Source: Hydrogenophaga sp.
Lineage (GTDB): Bacteria > Pseudomonadota > Gammaproteobacteria > Burkholderiales > Burkholderiaceae_C
NCBI GenBank assembly: GCA_011391495.1
Contig: JAABQK010000006.1
Span: forward strand, 54,200-118,199
Length of the DNA: 64,000 bases
Reading direction: 5' to 3'
The notes under the pieces are model-generated. The model made no database searches. It worked only from the letters and a program-made list of their open reading frames with translations, and had not been told where the DNA came from. Both the position numbers and the translations under genes were made by a program. Of the stretch, positions 34,535-43,031 are shown piece after piece. How positions within the stretch are numbered: the stretch's first letter is position 1; every line of letters begins with the position of its first letter.

Positions 34535-37500
34535 GTTTCCAATGCAGCATAGAGCGAATCTCGCAAGGATTCGGACGGATGCATGCCCTCAAAAGGTAGT
34601 GAAAAGTAAAACACACTGCCCTCACCCAGAGCACTTTCAGCCCAGATGCTGCCGCCATGTCGCTCAACGATCCGGCGCGTCAGCGCGAGACCGATACCGG
34701 TTCCCTCGAACTCCGAAGCACGGTGCAAGCGCTGAAAAACGCCGAACAGCTTACTGGAGTATTTTGTATCAAAACCCACTCCATTGTCACGGACAAAGAA
34801 GGTGTAGCCCACCGCAGGATCGACGCTCCAGCCGATCTCAATGACGGCGCGTTCCCGAGGCCGGGTGTACTTGAAGGCATTGCCCAGCAGGTTCGCCCAC
34901 ACCTCGCGCAGCAGCAAGGCATCGCCCTGCACCACGGGGAGATCGGATGCCACAACCCAGTCCACCACGCGGCCTTCGGTGTCGTGCGCCAGCTGGCCCA
35001 CCACAGCGCCCACCAGCAGAGCAAGGTCTACCGGGGCGAGGTTGACCGCTGACCGTCCCAGGCGGGAAAACGCCAGCAGGCCATCAATCAGCTGGCTCAT
35101 GTGGCGCGCAGAACTGCCTATGGTTCCGAGGTAGCGTGCGCTGACTTCATCACAATGGGCGCCCAGATGCTCTTCCAACAGGCTGACGAAACTGGAGATA
35201 TGGCGCAGCGGTGAGCGCAGGTCGTGCGACACCGAATATGAAAACGACTCCAGATCTTTGTTGGCCGCCAGCAGTTGTTCGGTGCGCTCGGCGACCCGGT
35301 TTTCCAGCTCGTCGTTGATGTTGCGCATCAGGTCGTCCACCCGCTTGGCATCGCTCATGTCGCGGTTGATCTTGGCAAAACCCCGCAGATCGCCGCTGTC
35401 GTCGCGCAGGGCAATCAACAGGGAATGCGACCAGTACCGTGAACCGTCCTTGCGGATGTGCCAGTTGCTGATTTCGTGTTGTCCCCGCGAGGCGGCGAGG
35501 CGCAGCATCTGGGTGGCGTTCGCCCAGGCTTCGTCCGGGCGCCCGCGGTCGAACAGCACCGAGTAATGCCGGCCCAGCATTTCTGTGGGGGAATATCCTT
35601 CCATGCGCTGCGCACTGTCGGTCCAGTCGGTGATGAGTCCCTCGGCATCCATGAAGAAAATGCAGTATTCGCGCAGGTTGTCCACCATCAGGCGAAAGCG
35701 TTGCTCGCTTTCCAGCAGCTCGGCCGAGCGCTCGCTGATTTTGCGTTCCAGTTCCTCGTTGAGGTGCTTGATGCGCTGTTCGATGTGCTTGCGGTCGGTG
35801 ATGTCGATGATCTGGACAAAAACACCCTTCACAACACCTTCGTGGATATCGGGCAGGTAACTGGCGCTGACGAAAATCGAGGTGCCGTCGACCTTGCGAC
35901 GCCAGGTTTCGAAATGCTGCGGCGTCCCATCCCTCGCAGCTTCCATGCGCGGGGCTATGTCGGCCCAGACCTCTGGAGGAACACATTCGCGGATGTGAAG
36001 ACCCAGGATCCTTTCCGGGTCCATGCCGTAGACCCGCAGATGCTCGGCGTTGGCAAAACGGTAGCGCAGCGTGGCGTCGAGATAGGCGATCAGGCCCGGC
36101 ACATGATCGGTGATGGCCTGCAGGAAGCGCTGATTCCCTTGCAGCGCGAGCTCAGCTGACTTGCGGTGGCTGATGTCCACCACCGTGGTGTTGCTGCGCA
36201 GGAAGTGGCCCTGCGCGTCCCGCACCGCAGACGATGAGAGCAGGGCGTGAAAAGTGCTGCCGTCCCGGCGGCGCAACTCGTATTCCGCGCCTTCGATCAC
36301 GCCATCCCGAATCAGCCTGTGCAGCCGGTCTTCGAGCAGGGGCGTCTGATGGGGCAGGATGAAGTCCCGAAAGCTCATTTTCCCCACCACCTCGTCGCGG
36401 CTGTAGCCCATCCAGGCGAGCTCGGTGTCGTTGATGGCGACGATGACGCCCTGCACGTCCAGCGAGTGGTAGCCGCAAGGCGCCTGGTTGTAAAGCGCCT
36501 GCGCCTGCGTGAGCGCCTCGTTGAGCTGCCGGTTGGTCTGGAGAATCCGGTCTTCCGAGCTTTTCCGCTCGGTGAGGTCCAGCATCTGGACAAACAAACC
36601 CTGCACCTGACCGTCGAGTACGTAAGGTGTGTACTCGATGCCGGCATAGAAGGATTCGCCATCCGGAAATGCACGCGCGCCTTCGAAACGCTGGATCTCA
36701 CCGGCAAGCGCGGCGGCGAGCCTGGGCTGTGCGGCGGCATAGTCCTGCGGGCGGGCGATCTGGCTCAGGTGAAGGCCCACGAGATCTTCCGGTCGCCGGT
36801 TGAGCCACCGCGCATAACTCACGTTGGCGAAACGGCAGATGAGACTCCGGTCGAAAAAAGCCAGTTGCACCGGCACGCTGTTGGTGATGGTCTGAAGGAA
36901 GTTGCGCTGGGCCCCCAGCGCAACTTCAGCTGCCTTACGCTCGGTGATGTCAACCACCGAACTGTTGCTGCGCAGGAAGCGACCTTCCTCGTCCTGCACC
37001 ACCGTGCTGTTGATCAGCGCCACGAAATGGCTGCCGTCGCGCCGGCGCATGCCCGTTTCGGTGGGCTCCAGTTTGCCGTTTCGGATGAGTTTCTCGAGTC
37101 GCGCTTCTGCTTCCTCCAGATTGCCGGGCATGAAAATGTCGCGGAAGCTCAGTTTCCCGATCACTTCATCTCGGGTGTAGCCCAGCCAGTCCAACTCGGT
37201 CTGGTTCATCAGGACAAACGTGCCGCTGGCGTCGACCGAGTGGTAACCGCACGGCGCCTGGTTGTAGAGCGCCTGCGCCTCCTCCAGCGTCTGGCGAATG
37301 CGCTGGGTGGCGTTGGCCAGCTCCTGGGTGCGCAGCGTGACCCGGCTTTCCAGCGCGGCATTGAGCGCGTGAATTTCTTCCTGCTGCCGGTGCAGCTCGG
37401 TGATGTCGCGGGACACCGCCAGCAGCATCACAGGCTGCCCCTGCGCATCGCAGATGGGTGATACGACGGTGTCCCACCATTTGGGCGTGCCCTTGAAGGT

Positions 37501-38373
37501 TTCCCCAAATGCCAGAAAGCGCGCACTTTCTCCACGTGCGGCACTCTCGATGGCCGCGCGGGCCAGCTGTTCACCCTCGCCAGGCCACCAGCCTGTCCAG
37601 TCGGTGTTGCGCACCTGTTCGAAGTCGTCCAGCTCGACCAGGCGACAACCCTGGGCCGTGATCTGCAGCAGGCGCCCCTGCAGATCCAGCACTTTGGTGC
37701 AGTCCGGGCTGCTGGCAATGATCTGGCGGTTGAGTTCTTCCTTGATGCGGGCTTCTGCTTCCAGGTTGCGCAGATGGCTGATGTCCTGGATGAAGCCGAG
37801 CTGGCTGATGACCCGGCCACTGGCGTCGCGTTGCGGTACGTTGCGCACCAGCAGGTGAGCGATGTGCTGATCCGGGAACAGCAGCCGGAACTCCACGTTC
37901 AGGCTCTCGCCCCGGGAAACGCCCTGCATCCAGTGCCTCTTCACCTGTTCGACGTCATCGGGATGCACGCGTCGCAGCCAGCCAAAGTTGGGGAAGTCCT
38001 GCTGCTCGAGTGCGAAGATTTGCCGCAGTCTGGCATCCACGTGCGTGAGCACGCCAGCCGCGTCCGTGCGGAACACGCCGGTCGGGAACACACTGGCCAG
38101 TGTGGAGAACAAGGCCTCGTATTCGAGCTGGGCGATGGACTGGCCTGGCTCTGCCAGCGCGCCCTCCAGGGGCAAGGGCAGGCTGTACCGCTGGGTATCG
38201 GTCAGGTCTGGCTTGGCCGGTGCCAGCTGCCTGGCGTAGGTCTCGCGCAAATGAAGGTTTTCTGCCCGCAGTGCGTCAATCTCCTCCAGCATGCGCTGCT
38301 CGCGCTCATGCGCCGTCTGGTCAGACGGGCAGGTCGCCAGCGGCCTGTCGCGCAGGGGGGGGGATAAGCTCAT
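34531..38373 (-). CDS. seven-PAS hybrid-free sensor histidine kinase
   Basis: Very long soluble kinase of 1280 residues with no membrane span. After an N-terminal helix come about seven PAS domains (roughly 95-215, 220-335, 365-480, 490-610, 625-740, 748-865, 885-1010), a coiled coil, a HisKA domain with H box SHDLRSPLRH near 1050, and a catalytic domain with LLGNAFKYT, DNGVGF and GTGIGLA. PAS domains 3-4 and 5-6 are copies of one two-domain unit of 258 residues: ALYNQAPCGYHS occurs twice and FLQ-ITD/N-VP occurs twice. No receiver is attached; the response regulator is the overlapping downstream gene. Cofactors such as haem or flavin cannot be called from motifs. Confidence 0.93.
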   Translation of the reverse strand: MSLSPPLRDRPLATCPSDQTAHEREQRMLEEIDALRAENLHLRETYARQLAPAKPDLTDTQRYSLPLPLEGALAEPGQSIAQLEYEALFSTLASVFPTGVFRTDAAGVLTHVDARLRQIFALEQQDFPNFGWLRRVHPDDVEQVKRHWMQGVSRGESLNVEFRLLFPDQHIAHLLVRNVPQRDASGRVISQLGFIQDISHLRNLEAEARIKEELNRQIIASSPDCTKVLDLQGRLLQITAQGCRLVELDDFEQVRNTDWTGWWPGEGEQLARAAIESAARGESARFLAFGETFKGTPKWWDTVVSPICDAQGQPVMLLAVSRDITELHRQQEEIHALNAALESRVTLRTQELANATQRIRQTLEEAQALYNQAPCGYHSVDASGTFVLMNQTELDWLGYTRDEVIGKLSFRDIFMPGNLEEAEARLEKLIRNGKLEPTETGMRRRDGSHFVALINSTVVQDEEGRFLRSNSSVVDITERKAAEVALGAQRNFLQTITNSVPVQLAFFDRSLICRFANVSYARWLNRRPEDLVGLHLSQIARPQDYAAAQPRLAAALAGEIQRFEGARAFPDGESFYAGIEYTPYVLDGQVQGLFVQMLDLTERKSSEDRILQTNRQLNEALTQAQALYNQAPCGYHSLDVQGVIVAINDTELAWMGYSRDEVVGKMSFRDFILPHQTPLLEDRLHRLIRDGVIEGAEYELRRRDGSTFHALLSSSAVRDAQGHFLRSNTTVVDISHRKSAELALQGNQRFLQAITDHVPGLIAYLDATLRYRFANAEHLRVYGMDPERILGLHIRECVPPEVWADIAPRMEAARDGTPQHFETWRRKVDGTSIFVSASYLPDIHEGVVKGVFVQIIDITDRKHIEQRIKHLNEELERKISERSAELLESEQRFRLMVDNLREYCIFFMDAEGLITDWTDSAQRMEGYSPTEMLGRHYSVLFDRGRPDEAWANATQMLRLAASRGQHEISNWHIRKDGSRYWSHSLLIALRDDSGDLRGFAKINRDMSDAKRVDDLMRNINDELENRVAERTEQLLAANKDLESFSYSVSHDLRSPLRHISSFVSLLEEHLGAHCDEVSARYLGTIGSSARHMSQLIDGLLAFSRLGRSAVNLAPVDLALLVGAVVGQLAHDTEGRVVDWVVASDLPVVQGDALLLREVWANLLGNAFKYTRPRERAVIEIGWSVDPAVGYTFFVRDNGVGFDTKYSSKLFGVFQRLHRASEFEGTGIGLALTRRIVERHGGSIWAESALGEGSVFYFSLPFEGMHPSESLRDSLYAALET

Positions 38374-38424
38374 TGAACCCGACTGTACCCCAGCGTGTCA
38401 CAGGCCGACTGTGAAATATGACCA

Positions 38425-39927
38425 TCAGAAACGGGGCAATTCCGGGTGTGAAAGGCGCCCGCCGCGGACCAGCATCTTCCCGTATTCAGCACAACGTTGC
38501 AGGGTCGGAATCACCTTGCCGGGGTTCAGTAGCTCTTTGGTATCAAAGGCCCGTTTCACGCCAAACATGAGGGCGTTTTCTTCGGCCGAGAACTGCACAC
38601 ACATGCTGTTGAGTTTTTCGACACCCACGCCGTGTTCTCCTGTCACCGTGCCGCCCATGGCGACGCTGGTTTCCAGGATGTCGGCGCCAAACAGCTCGCA
38701 GCGGTGCAGCTGGTCAGGGTCGTTGGCATCGAACAGGATGAGGGGGTGCAGGTTGCCGTCACCGGCATGGAACACGTTGGCGCAGCGCAGGCCATATTTC
38801 TGCTCCATCTCGCTGATCGCGATCAGGATGTCGGCCAGCCGGTTGCGCGGGATGGTCGAGTCCATGCACATGTAGTCCGGGCTGATGCGGCCGCTGGCCG
38901 GAAAGGCGTTTTTGCGCCCGCTCCAGAAACGCAGGCGTTCGGCCTCATCGCGGCTGACAGCGATGGCGGTGGCGCCGCAGCGGCGCAGTACCTCGCTCAT
39001 GCGGCCGATTTCCTCGTCCACCTCTTCGGGCGTGCCGTCGCTTTCGCACAGCAGGATGGCGGCGGCGTTGAGGTCGTAGCCGGCATGTACAAAATCTTCC
39101 ACCGCGGCTGTCATGGGCTTGTCCATCATTTCCAGTCCGGCCGGGATGATGCCGGCAGCGATCACCGCAGCCACGGCATCGCCGGCTTTCTGGATGTCGT
39201 CGAAGCTCGCCATGATGCAGCGCGCCAGCATCGGCTTGGGCACCAGCTTGACCGTGACCTCGGTGGTGACGGCCAGCATGCCTTCGCTGCCGATCACCAG
39301 CGACATCAGGTCGTAGCCCGGCGCGTCCAGCGCCGCGCTGCCGAAAGTGACCGGTTCGCCTTCGATGGTGTAGCCGCGTACCTGCAGCACGTTGTGCACC
39401 GTCAGGCCGTATTTCAGGCAGTGCACGCCACCCGAGTTTTCGGCCACGTTGCCGCCGATGCTGCAGGCGATCTGGCTGCTGGGGTCCGGCGCGTAATAGA
39501 GGCCATGTGGCGCTGCGGCTTCGCTGATGGCGAGGTTGCGCACACCCGCCTGCACCAGCGCCGTGCGTGCGCGCGGATCGATGGCCAGGATGCGGTTGAA
39601 CTTGGCCAGCGACAGGGTCACACCCATCGCATGCGGCATGGCGCCACCCGACAGGCCAGTGCCGGCACCGCGCGCCACCACCGGAACATCCAGCGCGTGG
39701 CAGGCCTTGAGCGCCGCGGCCACCTGCGCCTCGGTTTCGGGCAGGGCCACCACCAGCGGGCGCTCGCGGTAGGCGGTCAGGCCATCGCACTCGTAGGGAA
39801 CGGTGTCCTCGGGTTGCCAGAGCAGGGCGTGAGCGGGCAGCACCGCCTGCAGGGCGCGCACCACCTCGGCCTGGCGGGCAGCGCGTTCGAGCCGGGAAAC
39901 CTGGACAGGGGATGCGGGTGCGTTCAT
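38425..39927 (-). CDS. FAD-linked oxidase, GlcD/D-lactate dehydrogenase type
   Basis: Flavoprotein of 500 residues of the vanillyl-alcohol-oxidase fold. The FAD-binding region includes VVARGAGTGLSGGAMP near 90-105, PDPSSQIACSIGGNVAENSGG near 155-175 and the C-terminal HAGDGNLHP and TGEHGVGVEK motifs. It matches glycolate oxidase subunit GlcD and related D-2-hydroxyacid dehydrogenases, which pass electrons to quinone or cytochrome. GlcE and GlcF genes are not adjacent on this side, so the partner is missing or unlinked, and a stand-alone D-lactate dehydrogenase is possible. The ATG at 39927 is preferred over a TTG six codons upstream. Confidence 0.88.
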   Translation of the reverse strand: MNAPASPVQVSRLERAARQAEVVRALQAVLPAHALLWQPEDTVPYECDGLTAYRERPLVVALPETEAQVAAALKACHALDVPVVARGAGTGLSGGAMPHAMGVTLSLAKFNRILAIDPRARTALVQAGVRNLAISEAAAPHGLYYAPDPSSQIACSIGGNVAENSGGVHCLKYGLTVHNVLQVRGYTIEGEPVTFGSAALDAPGYDLMSLVIGSEGMLAVTTEVTVKLVPKPMLARCIMASFDDIQKAGDAVAAVIAAGIIPAGLEMMDKPMTAAVEDFVHAGYDLNAAAILLCESDGTPEEVDEEIGRMSEVLRRCGATAIAVSRDEAERLRFWSGRKNAFPASGRISPDYMCMDSTIPRNRLADILIAISEMEQKYGLRCANVFHAGDGNLHPLILFDANDPDQLHRCELFGADILETSVAMGGTVTGEHGVGVEKLNSMCVQFSAEENALMFGVKRAFDTKELLNPGKVIPTLQRCAEYGKMLVRGGRLSHPELPRF

Positions 39928-40052
39928 GGCAGATCGGTGTGGCAAATGAATGAATCAGTTTAGGCCAATGGAACGCTGGGCGATTGAAGAAACTTGCAGC
40001 CTTTTGTGAAGCCGGCGCGCAGGGGCTGTGCTCTGGGGGCAGTGCGGGAGGT

Positions 40053-40078
40053 CTTGAAAAATCGGGTGCTGGACATCA
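40053..40078 (+). promoter_or_regulatory. weak heat-shock (sigma-32-like) promoter candidate for hsp20
   Basis: A perfect CTTGAAA (40053-40059) lies 92 bp before the Hsp20 start. The matching -10 is poor: GGACATCA begins 11 bp later and shares only CAT with the CCCCATNT consensus. Context (a heat-shock gene) is the main support. Confidence 0.3.
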
Positions 40079-40150
40079 AATCAAGCGAAGGGTAGGGTAT
40101 CGATTGCGCCCTTGTCCCGACAACTTCAACGCGAGAAAAGGAGTTTTTCC

Positions 40151-40570
40151 ATGAACAGTCTGATTGCCCGTTCCGGTTTGTTTGACGACTTTTTCAAGGA
40201 TGTCGCGCCCGGCTTCTACGTCAAGCCGTTGCACGGTGACCCCTTGCCGGCGCAGATCAAGGTTGATGTCAAGGAGACGCCCGATGCCTACACGGTGCAG
40301 GCCGAAGTGCCTGGTGTCTCCAAGGACGACATCCACGTCACGATCGAAGGCAATGTCGTGACCTTGCGTGCCGAGGTCAAGCAGCAAGACCAGACCCAGG
40401 ACGAGAAGCTTCTGCGCAGCGAGCGCTACTACGGCGCGGTCTCGCGCAGCTTCCAGCTGCCGCAGGATATCGACAATGCCGCCGCCAAGGCAAAGTACGA
40501 AAATGGCGTGTTGATGCTGACCTTGCCGAAGAAAACAGCTTCAGCGGGGCAGCGGCTCACGATCGAGTGA
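40151..40570 (+). CDS. Hsp20/alpha-crystallin small heat-shock protein
   Basis: ATP-independent holdase of 139 residues that binds unfolding proteins. The alpha-crystallin domain (about 35-130) includes IKVDVKETPDAYTVQAEVPGV, the strand IHVTIEGNVVTLRAE and the C-terminal YENGVLMLTLPKK motif. The short N-terminal arm (SLFDDF-like, GLFDDFFKD) fits class-A-type bacterial sHsps. The C-terminal IXI-like tail reads LTIE. An AAGGAG site precedes the ATG. It is monocistronic, with a hairpin in the downstream gap. Confidence 0.95.
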   Translation: MNSLIARSGLFDDFFKDVAPGFYVKPLHGDPLPAQIKVDVKETPDAYTVQAEVPGVSKDDIHVTIEGNVVTLRAEVKQQDQTQDEKLLRSERYYGAVSRSFQLPQDIDNAAAKAKYENGVLMLTLPKKTASAGQRLTIE

Positions 40571-40630
40571 GATACCCGCGCCACTCGCACCCTGATTGGC
40601 GAGAGTGGTGGCTTGCTGCAACTTTCGCCG

Positions 40631-40647
40631 CCGCCCCGATGGGGCGG
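40631..40647. terminator. GC hairpin between hsp20 and the lysR gene
   Basis: CCGCCCC (40631-40637), loop GAT, GGGGCGG (40641-40647) forms a perfect 7-bp stem in the convergent gap. There is no clear T-run, so it is a weak intrinsic terminator in either direction. Confidence 0.45.
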
Positions 40648-40697
40648 TGTGTCATTGGTGAGGCCTGCCGCCCCGCACGTCCGGACCTCGTGGTCGT

Positions 40698-41567
40698 TCA
40701 GGCCACCGCCTTTTTCAGCCACTCGGCAAACGCCGCGCACTCCCAGCGGTCCATCGTGCCGGTGCGCCAGCACAGGTAATGGGCGTGCGGGCTGGGCACG
40801 TGGCGCTCATACAGGGGCACGAGCGTACCGTGCTCCAGCCAGGGCACGGCGAGCTTGAGCCGCACCAGCGCCACACCCATGCCGGCGGCGGCACCGTCGC
40901 ACATCAGGCCGATGTCGTTGAACTGTGAGCCGTCCACCGGCTCGGGCCAGTCCTGGTTGTGGGCGGCAAACCAGGTGCGCCAGGGCTCCAGCGGACTGCG
41001 CAACAGCGGCACGCCTTCCAGGTCCTCCGGGGATTCGAAGGGCCCGTTCTCGCGTGCGAAGGCGGGGGAGGCCAGTGGGGTGACGTCGTCTTTCATCAGG
41101 CAGATGTGTTCCACGTCGGCGTAGCGTCCTGCCCCGAATCGCACCATCAAGTCCGCGTCCTCGGCGACCACGTCCAGCAGGGGGATGCTCACCTGCAACG
41201 TCAGGTCGATCTCGGGGTAGGCCTCGCTGAACTGCTTGAGGCGCGGCAGCAGGATGGAGCGCGCAAACGTGGGCGTGACCGCCAGCCGCAGCTTGCGCCG
41301 CCCAGGCGTTGCCGCGTTGCTCGGAAATTTCTGCAGCGTGGCCAGACCCTCGCGCACATGCGCCAGGTATTCGCTGCCCTCGGTGGTGAGCGAGAAGTCG
41401 GCGCGGCCAAACAGCTTGGTGCCCAGAATCTGCTCCAGCTGCTTGATGCGGTGGCTCACGGCGCTCGGCGTCACACACAGCTCCTCGCTGGTCTGCGTCA
41501 CGCTGCGCAGGCGCGCCAGCGCCTCGAAGGTCAGCAGGCACTGGATCGGTGGAATGCGGATCGTCAT
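40698..41567 (-). CDS. LysR-type transcriptional regulator (GcvA-like)
   Basis: Regulator of 289 residues. The N-terminal helix-turn-helix (SVTQTSEELCVTPSAVSHRIKQLEQILGTKLF) is followed by the effector domain from about residue 90 (RKLRLAVTPTFARSILLPRL). The LRLAVTPTFA and FGAGRYADVE patterns resemble the GcvA/AmpR branch. LysR proteins usually control a divergent gene, but here the upstream neighbour is a same-strand exported protein, so its target is not evident. The effector is unknown. Confidence 0.93.
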   Translation of the reverse strand: MTIRIPPIQCLLTFEALARLRSVTQTSEELCVTPSAVSHRIKQLEQILGTKLFGRADFSLTTEGSEYLAHVREGLATLQKFPSNAATPGRRKLRLAVTPTFARSILLPRLKQFSEAYPEIDLTLQVSIPLLDVVAEDADLMVRFGAGRYADVEHICLMKDDVTPLASPAFARENGPFESPEDLEGVPLLRSPLEPWRTWFAAHNQDWPEPVDGSQFNDIGLMCDGAAAGMGVALVRLKLAVPWLEHGTLVPLYERHVPSPHAHYLCWRTGTMDRWECAAFAEWLKKAVA

Positions 41568-41615
41568 GGCAAGGCGTGCAAGCTGGACTGGCCGGGGATG
41601 GTCCGACTCATCACA

Positions 41616-41990
41616 TCACTCCACCGTGATCGAAAAATGCAGGCTGCCATTCGGGTACAGGTGTTCCACGGTGGTGGAGCGCTTCTGCAGCGTGCCACAG
41701 CCTTCGTACTCCCAGCGGCGCCAGCTCAGACACAGCTTGCCGTCCTGTATTTTCCATTGCCCGGAATCCGATTGACCCTGGTTGTTGCCATACAGCCTGC
41801 CGTCTTCTCGCAGGTCCAGCGACACATTGCCAAACCGCGCATTGACGGTGTTCAGTCGTTTGCCTTTGACCAGCTGGACGGCTTCGTCCTGCGTCAGGGG
41901 CACCGGATCGGCTGCCATGGCGCACAAGGATGCACTGAGCGACATCAGCAAGCCGCTGGCGAACAGACCGGTTTGCGCCCAGGTTTTCAT
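41616..41990 (-). CDS. small exported protein of unknown function
   Basis: Protein of 124 residues with a Sec signal (LFASGLLMSLSASLCAMAA, cleavage near 27). The mature part begins DPVPLTQDEAVQLVKGKRL and has two cysteines in KLCLSWRRWEYEGCG that may form a disulfide, and an RWEYEGC-type strand that recalls periplasmic beta-rich domains. I do not recognise a named family. A GGAGAA site precedes the ATG at 41990. It lies 47 bp downstream of purU. Confidence 0.75.
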   Translation of the reverse strand: MKTWAQTGLFASGLLMSLSASLCAMAADPVPLTQDEAVQLVKGKRLNTVNARFGNVSLDLREDGRLYGNNQGQSDSGQWKIQDGKLCLSWRRWEYEGCGTLQKRSTTVEHLYPNGSLHFSITVE

Positions 41991-42037
41991 GCGTTCTCCA
42001 ACTGATTCGACTGCCGGGGAGGGAGGTGGCGTCCAGC

Positions 42038-42886
42038 TTACTTGAACACCACGGTCTTGTGCCCGTTCTGCAGCACGCGGTGTTCGCTGTGCCATTTCAC
42101 AGCACGCGCCAGCACCTGGCTCTCGGTGTCCCGGCCCCGTGCCGTCAGGTCTTCCACCGTGTCGGTGTGGTCCACGCGGGCCACGTCCTGCTCGATGATC
42201 GGGCCCTCGTCCAGCTCGGCCGTCACGTAGTGGGCGGTGGCGCCGATCAGTTTCACGCCGCGGTCGTGTGCCTGGTAGTAAGGCTTGGCGCCTTTGAAGC
42301 TGGGCAAGAAGCTGTGGTGGATGTTGATGGCCTTGCCCGACAGCTCGCGGCACAGGTCGTTGCTCAGGATCTGCATGTAGCGCGCCAGCACCACGAGTTC
42401 GGCGCCTTCGCTGCGAATCACCTCCAGCTGTTTCGCTTCGGCCTGCACCCTGGTCGCGGCGGTCACCGGGATGTGGTGGAAGGGCACGTTGTAGCTGGCG
42501 GCGAGCTGGTAGAAGTCGCGGTGGTTGCTCACGATGGCGCGGATGTCCAGCCGCAGCAGGCCGCTCTTCCAGCGGAACATCAGGTCGTTCAGGCAGTGGC
42601 CTTCCTTGCTGACGAAGATCACCGTGCGCATCGGTTCGGCCAGCGGGTGCAGGCTCCACTGCATGGCAAATGGCTCGGCAAACAGCCTCAAGTGGATGCG
42701 CAGGTCGTCCTGGGTCAGTTGACCGCAGGTGAACTGCACGCGCATGAAAAACAGGCCGGTGCCGTGGTCGTTGTACTGGGCGGCTTCTTCGATGTTGCCG
42801 CCGCGCTCCAGCAGGAAGCCCGAGACGGCATGCACGATGCCAGGGCGGTCCTGGCAGGCGAGGGTGAGAACGTAGGTGTGGTTCAT
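42038..42886 (-). CDS. purU: formyltetrahydrofolate deformylase
   Basis: Hydrolase of 282 residues that releases formate from 10-formyl-THF, balancing one-carbon units for purine synthesis. An N-terminal ACT domain (YVLTLACQDRPGIVHAVSGFL) is followed by the formyltransferase domain with the catalytic Asn in IVSNHRD, His in IHHSFLPSFKGAKPY and Asp in ELDEGPIIEQD. The length is normal. It is divergent from the aminotransferase gene, with a 145-bp gap that shows no clear promoter. Confidence 0.96.
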   Translation of the reverse strand: MNHTYVLTLACQDRPGIVHAVSGFLLERGGNIEEAAQYNDHGTGLFFMRVQFTCGQLTQDDLRIHLRLFAEPFAMQWSLHPLAEPMRTVIFVSKEGHCLNDLMFRWKSGLLRLDIRAIVSNHRDFYQLAASYNVPFHHIPVTAATRVQAEAKQLEVIRSEGAELVVLARYMQILSNDLCRELSGKAINIHHSFLPSFKGAKPYYQAHDRGVKLIGATAHYVTAELDEGPIIEQDVARVDHTDTVEDLTARGRDTESQVLARAVKWHSEHRVLQNGHKTVVFK

Positions 42887-43031
42887 GGCGAGCGCATTGT
42901 CGCAGGATGGCTTCGGTGGGTCCGCTGCATGCGCCCCCAGTGGACCCCCCTGCGGGCCGTGGATGATGACAAAATTCAGCCACTTCCCCCCTCATGCGCT
43001 ACCTGCCCGCGCGTCCCAGGAGACCCTGATC

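Noticed and set aside
38425..39927. Complete glycolate oxidase operon
   Set aside because: Only the GlcD-like subunit is present; the neighbours are a PAS kinase and Hsp20, with no GlcE or GlcF homologue.
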